DNA of 64,000 bases from Mycetohabitans endofungorum (GCF_002927045.1 NZ_PRDW01000009.1:62001-126000), one strand, 5' to 3'; numbered from the stretch's first letter, positions 1-8,338 are shown. Notes: a model not told the origin generated them from the sequence alone. Program-made: numbers and translations.

Positions 1-727
1 CTTGTTCAGACGGGTCTAGGTGCGCAAGCCGGTTGAGCAACGCCTGATACCTTTCACGCTGAGGTGCTCGTAAGTTAAAACGTTGATAGTCCACCTCCCC
101 AAGCAATTCGGCCAGCTCGGGCCAGAAATTCTCTTGGTCAGGTCGACGTCTTTCGGCCATTGCATAGGCAAAATCGAATATTCTTTGCGGGCATGTGTAA
201 CTGCGCTGTGATAATAGCAACCTTTTTTGTATTCGAAAGCCTTGTTCCGGGACACGCTCGGCCGCCGTGAACAGTCGTTCGAATGCTTCGACTCGCTGCT
301 GCGGGGGTAAATACAGAAATCGTGTAGAGAGCGCTAGGAGGGGTTCGGCCCGCAGGCTCGGTGCAGCCTGGATACGCTCGATGTCATCAATCAGCTGTTG
401 CCACGACGCGAGATCACGGACATTGCCCGCTTGCTTGGCGCAGTGCGCGGCCCATTGCTTTTCCTCCATTAGGTGATAAGTGCGCTTGTCCAGTAGTGAA
501 AATGCAGGAATATCATTAGCCGGCAAATGATCCGCAATAGTCAAAATTACTTTATCCGGCAGCGCAGTGTGAGTTTTCGGCTTTTTTAGCGATGTGTCGG
601 GTACCGGGCTCGCCGATCGCTTCACACCCGTGGGCGGTGCAGCCGTAGCCTGTGGGCGGGCTTGTTCATCGCTCGCGTAAATGGCGGCTTGCGTGTTGTT
701 CAAAGTGGCGTTTAAATCAAAGTCCAT
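1..727 (-). CDS. F-box-like protein, candidate host-directed effector (partial, runs off left edge)
   Basis: An open frame of 242 codons starts with ATG at 727 and is still open at base 2, so the C-terminus lies outside the window. Residues about 55-100 fit an F-box: Leu-Pro at 56-57, Ile64, Leu68-Pro69, Asp72-Ile73, Ser77-Leu78-Leu79, Lys81-Arg82 and Trp92 fall at the usual spacing. F-boxes bind Skp1 in eukaryotic SCF ubiquitin ligases and occur in bacteria mostly in secreted effectors (Ralstonia GALA, Legionella AnkB, Agrobacterium VirF). KR at 36-37 and KKPK at 48-51 form a possible bipartite nuclear localisation signal in a disordered-looking N-terminus. Residues after about 105 look all-helical with two similar segments (about 133-162 and 214-242). 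Codon use is more A/T-rich than in the core genes. I saw no signal peptide, no clear Shine-Dalgarno and no TTCG-N16-TTCG box. The gene is probable; F-box identity is an inference from the motif. Confidence 0.6.
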   Translation of the reverse strand, partial: MDFDLNATLNNTQAAIYASDEQARPQATAAPPTGVKRSASPVPDTSLKKPKTHTALPDKVILTIADHLPANDIPAFSLLDKRTYHLMEEKQWAAHCAKQAGNVRDLASWQQLIDDIERIQAAPSLRAEPLLALSTRFLYLPPQQRVEAFERLFTAAERVPEQGFRIQKRLLLSQRSYTCPQRIFDFAYAMAERRRPDQENFWPELAELLGEVDYQRFNLRAPQRERYQALLNRLAHLDPSEQ

Positions 728-1567
728 CGGCAAGCTTAGCAAGAAGTGAGAAGAGCGCAGCGCGAAGCGATACTGCACGCACAATAGTCTAATGTCGCAC
801 GGCCACCCGGGCAGATGAGAATAGGATTACGCCGACTTTGTAACACATGGGTGAACGGTTTTTTTTAACCATTGCTGATAATGCATGTACAAAGTCGGTC
901 ATCCTGGCTTTGGCTCGTCAACCCGATAGGGCAAAAATTTGCCCGCCAAAACTCGCTGCACGGCTGTGTTGAAGTCAAAAGCGGCCTATCCTTTGGCTAT
1001 TGCCACGGTATTGGAATCTTCTACTCGTTAGGCGCGCTCTTGTTATCTGGAAAAGGACAACGCTAAACGCCAAGCGGCGCATGCGCATCCAGGTGCGACA
1101 AAACAAACAACATCATCGAACAAGTCCACCCCTTCAACGCGCTAAATACACAAAGGCGTTTCCCAGACAGCTGCGACACAATTTTGTTTGCAAACGATGT
1201 GTGTAAATACGCCTGGTTGTAGCTCAGATAACAAAAGTTTCTTTGTCACGCTTGGCGCTGTCGCGCTCATTGTCGGCTGATACGGCCTTGCTTCGCCCGG
1301 TAGTCAAGCTTGGCAAGTGTGCGTCAACCTTTTCCATTCGTCTCGCTCTTATCCAATCGCCAATCGACCGGTGACAGGGGCACTATCAGCATGGTCAGCC
1401 GCCTTCCGTCGGCTGGGATGGTAACCGGCGGCGGCTTCTGTTGCGGCGGTCATGCAGCACCGATCGGCGTGAAGTACTTAACTGCCAATTGGCCCTTCGG
1501 AGCGCGCTACGCGGCCTCCATCTTGTCAGCAAAAGCAATTTTGTAGAACAAAGCGGGTTTTGTAGAA
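728..1567. other. Gene-free accessory stretch between the F-box-like gene and tRNA-Thr
   Basis: About 840 bases with no convincing coding frame on either strand. The possible short frames (872-1066, 1000-1206 and 1310-1546 on the plus strand) have no recognisable domain and no ribosome binding site. The stretch holds one long inverted repeat (832-898) and a twin 14-base repeat (1539-1571), described separately. Composition is visibly more A+T-rich than the core chromosome up to about 1,250. It may be decayed mobile DNA, but I recognise no transposase or integrase fragment. Confidence 0.5.
832..898. repeat. Inverted repeat, 11-base arms with 45-base loop
   Basis: The arm at 832-842 (ccgactttgta) is the exact reverse complement of the arm at 888-898 (tacaaagtcgg). 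The loop contains a second palindrome-like run at 857-870 (ggtt, six T, aacc). The arrangement could be a hairpin, a small non-autonomous element or a pair of insertion sequence ends. It lies about 105 bases upstream of the F-box-like gene start, so a regulatory role is possible but unsupported. Confidence 0.4.
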
Positions 1568-1571
1568 CAAA
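1539..1571. repeat. Twin 14-base direct repeat next to the tRNA-Thr terminator
   Basis: TTTTGTAGAACAAA occurs at 1539-1552 and again at 1558-1571, separated by gcggg, and the second copy runs into the A-tract of the tRNA terminator. The unit is itself nearly palindromic. It could be a local duplication of the terminator tail or a trace of an insertion event at the tRNA 3' side. Confidence 0.45.
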
Positions 1572-1600
1572 AAAAGCGGGCCCCATTCACTGGGACCCGC
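1569..1600 (-). terminator. Rho-independent terminator of tRNA-Thr
   Basis: On the minus strand a GC-rich hairpin (1576-1600, arms GCGGGTCCC and GGGGCCCGC around a short AGTGAAT loop) is followed by seven T (complement of 1569-1575). It begins 8 bases after the tRNA 3' end. Confidence 0.8.
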
Positions 1601-1608
1601 GTCAGTAT

Positions 1609-1684
<76 letters not shown>

Positions 1685-1727
1685 GTAGCAGAATAGTATA
1701 CTACAGCCGCTGGTCTGCGGCAAAAGA

Positions 1728-2306
1728 TCATTTGATCACTTTCAGATGCTTGCGACTACTGTCCTTCCGACCCTCGCCCGCGGCCTCGCCGGCATCGGGC
1801 CCTTGCACAATCGGACCCTCTGCGTGCTGCCCGCGCTGCACGTCACGGCCGACCGTGGCCGGCCCGCTCTGTCCCGCCTGCTGCAACACGCGCTCACGCA
1901 GCACGCGTTGCTTCTCCTTCGGCGTCATATCGTAGAATTCATCTGCCGCGAGCGCCTCGAATTCCGGCGCGCCTTCAACCGGCTCCTGCGGAACCCCCTC
2001 GACCGGGAACGCCATTCCCTGCCCGTTCTCGCGCGCATAAATCGCCAAAATGTTGCTCACCGGCACCTCGATCTTGTGCGATTTGCCGGAGAAGCGCGCG
2101 AGGAATTCGATCACGTCGTTGCCCATTTGCAACTGACTGGTCGCATCGAAGCTGATGTTAAGCACGATTTCGCCGTCACGCACGAACTGCCGGGGTACGC
2201 GCGTGCGGTTGTCAACCTTCGCCGCGATATGCGGCGTAAATCCATTGTCCGTGCACCACTCATAGAGCGCGCGCAACAAATAGGGCTTAGTGGAAATCTC
2301 TTGCAT
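1728..2306 (-). CDS. sspB: ClpXP protease specificity-enhancing factor SspB
   Basis: This 192-residue protein is the adaptor that tethers ssrA-tagged substrates to ClpXP. The N-terminal two thirds (MQEISTKPYLLRALYEW onward, with the VPRQFV and LNIS segments) match the SspB fold. The tail from about residue 110 is Glu/Gln/Gly-rich and flexible, and its last ten residues (SSRKHLKVIK) resemble the ClpX-binding XB peptide. ATG at 2306 has AAGGA about 7 bases upstream. An upstream in-frame start would add 19 residues without family support. It follows sspA by 91 bases, the usual sspA-sspB order. Confidence 0.93.
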   Translation of the reverse strand: MQEISTKPYLLRALYEWCTDNGFTPHIAAKVDNRTRVPRQFVRDGEIVLNISFDATSQLQMGNDVIEFLARFSGKSHKIEVPVSNILAIYARENGQGMAFPVEGVPQEPVEGAPEFEALAADEFYDMTPKEKQRVLRERVLQQAGQSGPATVGRDVQRGQHAEGPIVQGPDAGEAAGEGRKDSSRKHLKVIK

Positions 2307-2397
2307 TATTGTTCCTTGAACTGCCGACGCGTCGCGCCCGACACACGGGCGCCACACCGGCAAGCAGTTACGGCTGGGGACGCAAGCCCGCCGCCGC

Positions 2398-3009
2398 TTA
2401 ACGACGCATCACCTTCTCGGATGGCGTCAACGCCTCGATATAGGCAGGCCGGCTAAAAATGCGTTCCGCATATTTCATCAGCGGCGCTGCATTCTTGGAC
2501 AGTTCGATGCCGTAGTGGTCCAGGCGCCACAACAGCGGCGCGATCGCGACGTCGAGCATCGAGAACTCTTCGCCCAGCATGTACTTGTTCTTGACGAAAA
2601 TCGGTGCCAGTTGCGTCAACCGGTCTCGAATCGCCGCGCGCGCGCGCTCGTGCGCTTTCTCGGCTGTCTTGCCCTTCTCATTCTCGAGCGTGCCAACGTG
2701 CACGAACAGCTCTTTCTCAAAATTGAGCAGGAACAGCCGTGCACGGGCACGCTGGACCGGATCGGCAGGCATCAATTGCGGATGGGGGAAACGTTCGTCG
2801 ATATACTCGTTGATGATGTTCGACTCGTACAGGATCAGGTCGCGCTCCACGAGGATCGGCACCTGCCCGTACGGGTTCATCACCGAGATGTCCTCCGGTT
2901 TGTTGAACAGGTCAACATCGCGGATCTCAAAGTCCATGCCCTTTTCGAACAACACCAACCGGCAACGCTGGGAGAATGGACAAGTGGTGCCGGAATACAA
3001 AACCATCAT
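2398..3009 (-). CDS. sspA: Stringent starvation protein A, GST-like RNA polymerase-associated regulator
   Basis: This 203-residue protein has a thioredoxin-like N-terminal domain (MVLYSGTTCPFSQRCRLVL, residues 2-20) and an all-helical glutathione S-transferase C-terminal domain. The NPYGQVPIL and LYESNIINEYID segments are characteristic of SspA. In Escherichia coli it binds RNA polymerase and acts in acid and stationary-phase stress. Two consecutive ATGs occur; the first, at 3009, sits behind GAGGAAAG. It lies just after petC, so the order petA-petB-petC-sspA-sspB matches other beta- and gammaproteobacteria. Confidence 0.95.
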   Translation of the reverse strand: MMVLYSGTTCPFSQRCRLVLFEKGMDFEIRDVDLFNKPEDISVMNPYGQVPILVERDLILYESNIINEYIDERFPHPQLMPADPVQRARARLFLLNFEKELFVHVGTLENEKGKTAEKAHERARAAIRDRLTQLAPIFVKNKYMLGEEFSMLDVAIAPLLWRLDHYGIELSKNAAPLMKYAERIFSRPAYIEALTPSEKVMRR

Positions 3010-3103
3010 TTTTACTTTCCTCAAAAAACCGAAGGGCCAGTGCTGAGAAGACCGCCCCATGCCGGTCTTCTTCGCTGCCAGCCCCACACCGCTAACGGCG
3101 TGT

Positions 3104-3853
3104 TTACTTGATATCTTTCCAGTACGCGGCGTTGAGTCTCCACGCGCACAGGGTCAGCACGCCGAGAAACAGCAGTACCCACACGCCTATGCGCTCGCGC
3201 GTCTTGCGTGTCGGCTCTGACATCCAGGCAAGGTAGGAGACAAGGTCGGCGACAGACGAATCATAGTCTATCGGCGCAAGCGTCCCGTTGGTCACCTGGG
3301 TAAAGCCGTCGAACTGGTGTGTCACCTCACCGTCCTCACCTTTATGTTCAATGAATTTCGCGTCGCGCACGCCCTGCAGTTGCCACAGTACATGGGGCAT
3401 TCCGACATTCGGGAACGCGAGGTTGTTCCACCCGGTCGGCCGCGTTGGGTCGCGATAAAACGTGCGCAAGTACGTGTACAGCCAGTCCACGCCTCGCGCG
3501 CGCGCCTCGAGCGACAAGTCTGGCGGCGCGACGCCAAACCACTCCTGCGCATCGGCCGGGCGCATCGCAACGGTCATCGTGTCACCAATTTTGCCGCCGC
3601 TAAATAACAGGTTGTCCTCGATTGCCTTCTGCGAAATGCCGATCGACTGCAGCTTGCTATAGCGCAGCATGCTCGCGCTGTGGCAGTTCAGACAGTAGTT
3701 CACAAACAACTGCGCGCCATGTTGCAGCGACGCGAGATTGTTGGTGCGGTCCGGCGCGCGATCGAGGACGATATCCTCCTCGGCATGGGCCACGCCCAAC
3801 GTGGCAGCCAGCGCTGCTGTCAGCAGCGCAAGTATCGAAAGCCATTTCTTCAT
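3104..3853 (-). CDS. petC: Cytochrome c1 subunit of the bc1 complex
   Basis: This 249-residue protein is the membrane-anchored c-type cytochrome that passes electrons from the Rieske protein to soluble cytochrome c. A signal peptide (MKKWLSILALLTAALAATLGVAHA) precedes the haem-binding CLNCH at about residues 55-59, and a C-terminal helix (VWVLLFLGVLTLCAW) anchors it to the membrane. The start at 3853 has GGAG upstream. It is the last gene of petABC, 32 bases beyond petB. The haem must be attached by the CcsB-ResB system encoded at 55,063-58,610. Confidence 0.95.
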   Translation of the reverse strand: MKKWLSILALLTAALAATLGVAHAEEDIVLDRAPDRTNNLASLQHGAQLFVNYCLNCHSASMLRYSKLQSIGISQKAIEDNLLFSGGKIGDTMTVAMRPADAQEWFGVAPPDLSLEARARGVDWLYTYLRTFYRDPTRPTGWNNLAFPNVGMPHVLWQLQGVRDAKFIEHKGEDGEVTHQFDGFTQVTNGTLAPIDYDSSVADLVSYLAWMSEPTRKTRERIGVWVLLFLGVLTLCAWRLNAAYWKDIK

Positions 3854-3885
3854 CGGTATTCTCCGTTCACGTCCGATTCCCGCGT

Positions 3886-5271
3886 TCAATGCGGCTTGAA
3901 GGTCACGCGCTCGGGCGGCTGCTTGAATGTGCCCAGGCGAGTCCAGAACGGCATCCCGAGGAAGAATGCGAAATACACTAGCGTGCAAGCCTGCGCGATC
4001 ACGGTCGCGGCCGGGGATGGAGGCCGCGTGCCGAGAAAGGCCAGTGTCAGGAAGACGACGATGAAGATCCCATAGAAGAATCGATGAAAGTCCGGACGAT
4101 AGCGGATGGATTTGACCGGGCTGCGATCGAGCCACGGCAGGAAAAACAGCGTGAGAACGGCTCCGCCCATGACGATGACGCCCCAGAACTTGGCCTGGGT
4201 GCTGACCATCGCGAGGATCACGAGCGCGGCAACCATGACCGAGCCAATCTTCTTCATCCCCCCGCGGGCCTTGATCAATCCGAGCACGCCGAGCAACCCG
4301 GCCACGATCATCAACACGATCTTGAAGTCGTCCGTCGTCGCACGCAGCATCGCGTAGAACGCGGTGAAGTACCAGACCGGCGCAATTTCGGTCGGCGTCT
4401 TGAGTGGGTCGGACGGCACGAAGTTGTTCGCCTCGAGGAAATAGCCGCCCATCTCGGGTGCGAAGAAAATGATCGCGCAGAACACGAGCAGAAAGACGCA
4501 GACGCCAAAAAAGTCGTGCACCGAGTAGTACGGATGGAACGGGATGCCATCCAGCGGAATGCCGTTTGCATTTTTCTTGGCCTTGATCTCGATACCGTCG
4601 GGGTTGTTCGAGCCGACTTCGTGCAGCGCGATGATGTGAACAACGACCAGACCGATCAGCACCAGCGGAATCGCGATCACGTGAAACGCAAAAAAGCGGT
4701 TCAACGTGACATCCGATACGACGTAGTCGCCACGGATCCACAGCGACAGGTCCGGACCGATGAACGGAATCGCGGAGAACAAGTTCACGATGACCTGCGC
4801 GCCCCAGAACGACATCTGGCCCCACGGCAACAAATAGCCGAAGAACGCTTCGGCCATCAGGCACAGGAAGATCAGGCAGCCGAAGATCCACACCAGTTCG
4901 CGCGGCTTGCGATAGGAACCGTACAGCAGCCCCCGGAACATGTGCAGATAGACGACGACGAAAAACATCGATGCGCCAGTCGAATGCATGTACCGGATCA
5001 GCCAGCCCCACGGCACTTCGCGCATGATGTACTCGACCGACGCAAACGCCAGCTGCGCGTCGGGCTTGTAGTTCATCACTAGGAAGATGCCGGTGACGAT
5101 CTGGATCACCAGCACGAGCAGGGCCAGTGAGCCGAAGAAATACCAGAAGTTGAAGTTTTTTGGCGCGTAGTACTCGGATACGTGCGCCTTCCAGGTGGAA
5201 CTCAGCGGAAAGCGGCGATCGATCCAGCCAAGCAGGCCCGCGCCTTCATCAGGATTGTCCGTCGTCGCCAT
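3886..5271 (-). CDS. petB: Cytochrome b subunit of the bc1 complex
   Basis: This 461-residue integral membrane protein has about eight or nine hydrophobic helices. Haem b ligands are visible in two pairs: His in RYMHSTGAS and VYLHMFRG, with partners in FAFHVIAI and ALHEVGSNNP. The quinol oxidation site motif is PVWY where mitochondrial proteins have PEWY. The C-terminal domain continues through LDRSPVKSIRYRP. The ATG at 5271 directly abuts the petA stop codon, indicating tight co-translation. Confidence 0.96.
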   Translation of the reverse strand: MATTDNPDEGAGLLGWIDRRFPLSSTWKAHVSEYYAPKNFNFWYFFGSLALLVLVIQIVTGIFLVMNYKPDAQLAFASVEYIMREVPWGWLIRYMHSTGASMFFVVVYLHMFRGLLYGSYRKPRELVWIFGCLIFLCLMAEAFFGYLLPWGQMSFWGAQVIVNLFSAIPFIGPDLSLWIRGDYVVSDVTLNRFFAFHVIAIPLVLIGLVVVHIIALHEVGSNNPDGIEIKAKKNANGIPLDGIPFHPYYSVHDFFGVCVFLLVFCAIIFFAPEMGGYFLEANNFVPSDPLKTPTEIAPVWYFTAFYAMLRATTDDFKIVLMIVAGLLGVLGLIKARGGMKKIGSVMVAALVILAMVSTQAKFWGVIVMGGAVLTLFFLPWLDRSPVKSIRYRPDFHRFFYGIFIVVFLTLAFLGTRPPSPAATVIAQACTLVYFAFFLGMPFWTRLGTFKQPPERVTFKPH

Positions 5272-5892
5272 TTACGCCTCTCCCTTCTCGTCCTGGCCAA
5301 TCACGAGCTGCGTGGCCGTCTTGAACATGAACGGCGGTACATCGAGGTTTTGCGGTGCGGGCTTGTTCTTGAACACGCGGCCGGCCAAGTCAAAGGTCGA
5401 GCCATGGCACGGACACAGCCAACCGCCCGGCCAATGGGCCGGCAGGTTCGGCTGGGGACCCGGCGAAAAGCGCGGGCTCGGCGAGCAGCCCAGGTGTGTG
5501 CAGATGCCCACAAGCACGAGGATGTTCTTGTGCTCGGGACGGGAGCGGTATTCGTTCTGGCAATACTCGGGGAGCGGGATCGAAAACGGATTTTGGGTGT
5601 GCGGATCGGCGACCTCGCCATCGGCCTTGATGACCTCGGCCAGCATCTGCTCGGTACGATTGATGATCCACACAGGCTTGCCGCGCCATGCAACGGTCAT
5701 CATCTCGCCGGGCTTCAGAGCACTGATGTCCACTTCGACCGGCGCACCTGCGGCCTTGGCCTTTTCGGACGGTGCCAGCGATGCAGCAAACGGCACCAGG
5801 CTTGTCATGCCCCCCACTCCACCTGCTACTGACGTCGCTATCAGCCAGGTACGGCGGCTGCCATCGACGCGATTGTCTTCCTTGTCTCGCAT
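5272..5892 (-). CDS. petA: Ubiquinol-cytochrome c reductase Rieske iron-sulfur subunit
   Basis: This 206-residue subunit binds the 2Fe-2S cluster that takes the first electron from ubiquinol. Cluster ligands lie in CTHLGC and CPCHGS, each Cys-X-His type. The N-terminus has a twin-arginine signal anchor (SRRTWLIATSVAGGVGG), so export depends on TatABC, encoded at 8,339-9,960. It is the first gene of the petABC operon. The chosen ATG at 5892 starts MRDKED; a longer in-frame version to 6048 lacks support. The ribosome binding site is weak. Confidence 0.95.
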   Translation of the reverse strand: MRDKEDNRVDGSRRTWLIATSVAGGVGGMTSLVPFAASLAPSEKAKAAGAPVEVDISALKPGEMMTVAWRGKPVWIINRTEQMLAEVIKADGEVADPHTQNPFSIPLPEYCQNEYRSRPEHKNILVLVGICTHLGCSPSPRFSPGPQPNLPAHWPGGWLCPCHGSTFDLAGRVFKNKPAPQNLDVPPFMFKTATQLVIGQDEKGEA

Positions 5893-6315
5893 CACACGCC
5901 CCACTTCTTGGTTGGACTCCAGCTTCCTTCGGCTACCCACTTGTAGTGTGCGGGAATGCAGCCGCCATTTACAAGCCTTGGTTACAGCCTGCCGCGTAAA
6001 GGCTTGCTGCGCAAGGGTTTGGCGACACCGATTCGTACAGCACAGCATCTAAAATTAAGCAAATACTTAACAAGAACCGCGAAATCGACGTCGCGCGGGA
6101 TCCGCGGGCGCTGCGACTGACGCACGCGCTCCGTGGTAGGCCCGACCCGGCGGTGCGATGTGCCAGATGCGGCGGCGTGATGTGCGGGATGCGGCGGCGC
6201 ATGCCCCCTGGCACGGCACGGGTGCGGGTGCGGGTGCGGGTGCGGCGATATGCCGCATCAGTCGTTCCTCGCCGACACATGTGAGTTTGTCGGCGCAGAT
6301 ATCGACGCAGCCCAG
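5893..6315. other. Intergenic region upstream of petA with short repeats
   Basis: About 420 bases between the petA start and the Nif3-like stop contain no supported gene. Bases 6045-6075 are A+T-rich and may hold the petA promoter on the minus strand, but I cannot name convincing -35 and -10 boxes. The right half is repetitive (see 6157-6243). Confidence 0.5.
6157..6243. repeat. 22-base near-direct repeat followed by four gggtgc hexamers
   Basis: Bases 6157-6178 and 6179-6200 are near-identical tandem copies of a gatgtg-initiated 22-mer ending in gatgcggcggcg plus one base. A run of four exact gggtgc units follows at 6220-6243. Such simple repeats can vary in copy number between strains. Confidence 0.7.
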
Positions 6316-7062
6316 CTAGACCGGATTATCGATGTCGATAAACAGGTGTTCCAAGCCGAATGTGTCGGCCAAGTGGGCCCCGATGGCCTGCACGCCGTAA
6401 CGTTCGGTCGCATGGTGGCCGGCCGACACATACGCCACGCCAGACTCCGCCGCCAAGTGGGTGGTGGGCTCGGATACTTCGCCGCTTAGGTAGACCTCGG
6501 CACCGGCCCGGATTGCATCGTCGAAGTAGCCTTGCGCGGCGCCGGTGCACCACGCAACACGGCGCAACTTGCGATCGGGATCGCCGAGCACGAGCGGCGC
6601 GCGTCCAAGCGTATTGCCGACCTGCGCGGCCAGATGCGACAGCGACGTGGGCATCGGCAGCGTGGCGATGAAGCCGAGATCGTTGTCACCGAACCGTGCG
6701 TCGGCCAGCCAGCCCATCCGCGCACCGAGTTGCGCGTTGTTGCCCAATTCCGCGTGAGCATCCAGCGGCAGATGGTAGGCCAACAGGTTGATGTCATTCT
6801 GGATCAGAAGGCGCAATCGCCGATACTTTTGGCCCGTGATTTGCGGCGTTTCGTTCTTCCAAAAATACCCGTGATGTACGAGCACCGCGTCAGCTTTCCA
6901 GTCGATCGCCGCCTCGAGCAACGCCGCGCAAGCGGTCACGCCGGTGACCACCCTCTCGATCCGGCGACGGCCCTCGACTTGCAAGCCGTTGGGGCAATAG
7001 TCTCGGAACCGCGACGTTTCGAGCAACCCGTTCAAGTACAATTCAAGCTCATTTCGATCCAT
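6316..7062 (-). CDS. Nif3-like dinuclear metal centre protein (YbgI/YqfO family)
   Basis: This 248-residue protein covers the single-domain Nif3 family. The metal-binding histidines are recognisable in VLVHHGYFW and in SAGHHATER near the C-terminus, and CPNGLQVEG near the N-terminus is a family signature. The biochemical role is uncertain; homologues are described as Nif3-like or GTP cyclohydrolase I type 2-like proteins. It is divergent from the HtrA protease gene, with only 19 bases between the two start codons. Confidence 0.9.
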   Translation of the reverse strand: MDRNELELYLNGLLETSRFRDYCPNGLQVEGRRRIERVVTGVTACAALLEAAIDWKADAVLVHHGYFWKNETPQITGQKYRRLRLLIQNDINLLAYHLPLDAHAELGNNAQLGARMGWLADARFGDNDLGFIATLPMPTSLSHLAAQVGNTLGRAPLVLGDPDRKLRRVAWCTGAAQGYFDDAIRAGAEVYLSGEVSEPTTHLAAESGVAYVSAGHHATERYGVQAIGAHLADTFGLEHLFIDIDNPV

Positions 7063-7081
7063 GCAAGCCCCATAAGTTCAA

Positions 7082-8281
7082 ATGCTTAGACGCTTTTGGC
7101 TGTTCTTTGCGCAGGCGGTGACGGTACTGCTCGCGTTGATGTTCATCGTCGCGACGCTAAAGCCGCACTGGCTGCAGCGCCAAGGTAACCTCGGGCAACA
7201 GCTGGCGTCCCCGATCGTCGCGCTGCAGGAGGTCGCCCCGGGCATTGCGGGCCGCGGCCTGGTCACGTCATATGCAGACGCCGCCCAGCGCGCGATGCCA
7301 GCGGTGGTGAACGTATTTTCCAGCAAGGACGGCGCTCAGATGCCGGATCCGCGCGCCAACGACCCGCTGTTCCGCTATTTCTTCGGCGATCGCAATTACG
7401 AGCGCAAACGCCAGGAGCCCGCGTCCAACCTCGGCTCCGGCGTCATTGTGAGCTCGGAGGGCTACATTCTAACGAACCAGCACGTGGTGGACGGCGCCGA
7501 CGAGATTGAGGTCGCGTTGGCCGACGGGCGCACGGCGAACGCGAAAATGATCGGCGTAGACCCGGAAACGGATCTGGCGGTGCTCAAGATCAATCTACCC
7601 AACCTGCCGACGATCACGCTCGGACGGATGGAGAATGCGCGCGTGGGCGACGTCGTGTTGGCGATCGGCAATCCGTTCGGGGTCGGCCAAACGGTGACAA
7701 TGGGCATTATCAGCGCGCTCGGACGCAATCACCTAGGGATCAACACGTTCGAAAACTTTATTCAGACCGATGCGCCGATCAACCCGGGCAATTCCGGCGG
7801 CGCACTGGTCGATGTGAACGGCAACTTGCTCGGCATCAATACCGCGATCTATTCGCGCAGCGGCGGCTCGCTGGGAATCGGCTTTGCCATTCCAGTGTCC
7901 ACGGCACGCAGCGTGCTCGAGAGCATCATCACGACGGGCACGGTCACGCGCGGCTGGATCGGCGTCGAGCCTCAAGACGTGACACCGGAAATTGCAGAGT
8001 CATTTGGCCTGCAGCAGAAAACGGGCGCAATCGTGGCGGGCGTTCTGCGAGGCGGACCGGCGGACAAGGCCGGTATCAAGCCGGGCGATATCCTCGTGAA
8101 GGTCAACGATGAGGACATCACCGACACGACGAGCCTGCTCAACGTAATCGCGCTGATTAAGCCCGGCACGGTCGCGAAGGTGCACCTGTGGCGCAAGTCG
8201 CACGAAATGGACATCGACGTGACGATCGGCAAGCGCCCGCCGCCACCCAAGCAAGCGCTGGACAACGGCGACGACGATTAG
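7082..8281 (+). CDS. Membrane-anchored HtrA-family serine protease (DegS/DegQ-like)
   Basis: This 399-residue protein has a single N-terminal hydrophobic anchor (residues 6-25), a trypsin-like domain and one PDZ domain (about 285-380). The catalytic triad is His134 (TNQHVVDG), Asp164 (PETDLAV) and Ser238 (GNSGGAL). One PDZ plus a membrane anchor is the DegS architecture, suggesting a periplasmic protease that senses misfolded envelope proteins. It could equally be named MucD or DegQ. The last residues (RPPPPKQALDNGDDD) are disordered. The start has no good ribosome binding site, and the promoter must overlap the divergent Nif3-like gene. Confidence 0.93.
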   Translation: MLRRFWLFFAQAVTVLLALMFIVATLKPHWLQRQGNLGQQLASPIVALQEVAPGIAGRGLVTSYADAAQRAMPAVVNVFSSKDGAQMPDPRANDPLFRYFFGDRNYERKRQEPASNLGSGVIVSSEGYILTNQHVVDGADEIEVALADGRTANAKMIGVDPETDLAVLKINLPNLPTITLGRMENARVGDVVLAIGNPFGVGQTVTMGIISALGRNHLGINTFENFIQTDAPINPGNSGGALVDVNGNLLGINTAIYSRSGGSLGIGFAIPVSTARSVLESIITTGTVTRGWIGVEPQDVTPEIAESFGLQQKTGAIVAGVLRGGPADKAGIKPGDILVKVNDEDITDTTSLLNVIALIKPGTVAKVHLWRKSHEMDIDVTIGKRPPPPKQALDNGDDD

Positions 8282-8338
8282 TGACGGGCGCCGCCGCGCG
8301 GCGCTCAGCAGAAAGGAGCGCACGACCCGCCCGCGCCG

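Noticed and set aside
728-900. Type III secretion promoter box (TTCG-N16-TTCG) upstream of the F-box-like gene
   Set aside because: Only one TTCG occurs in the right orientation; the nearest second half (TTCT) is at 17 bases and mismatched.
872-1066. Short plus-strand frame of 64 codons as a transposase remnant
   Set aside because: No motif of any transposase family can be recognised and there is no ribosome site.
4084-5082. A 332-codon open frame on the plus strand
   Set aside because: It is antisense to cytochrome b, with charge-rich repetitive translation and no family features.
8288-8304. Terminator between the HtrA protease gene and tatC
   Set aside because: A GC hairpin (GCGCCGC, GCGGCGC) is present, but it has no T-run on either strand, so it is not listed as a terminator.
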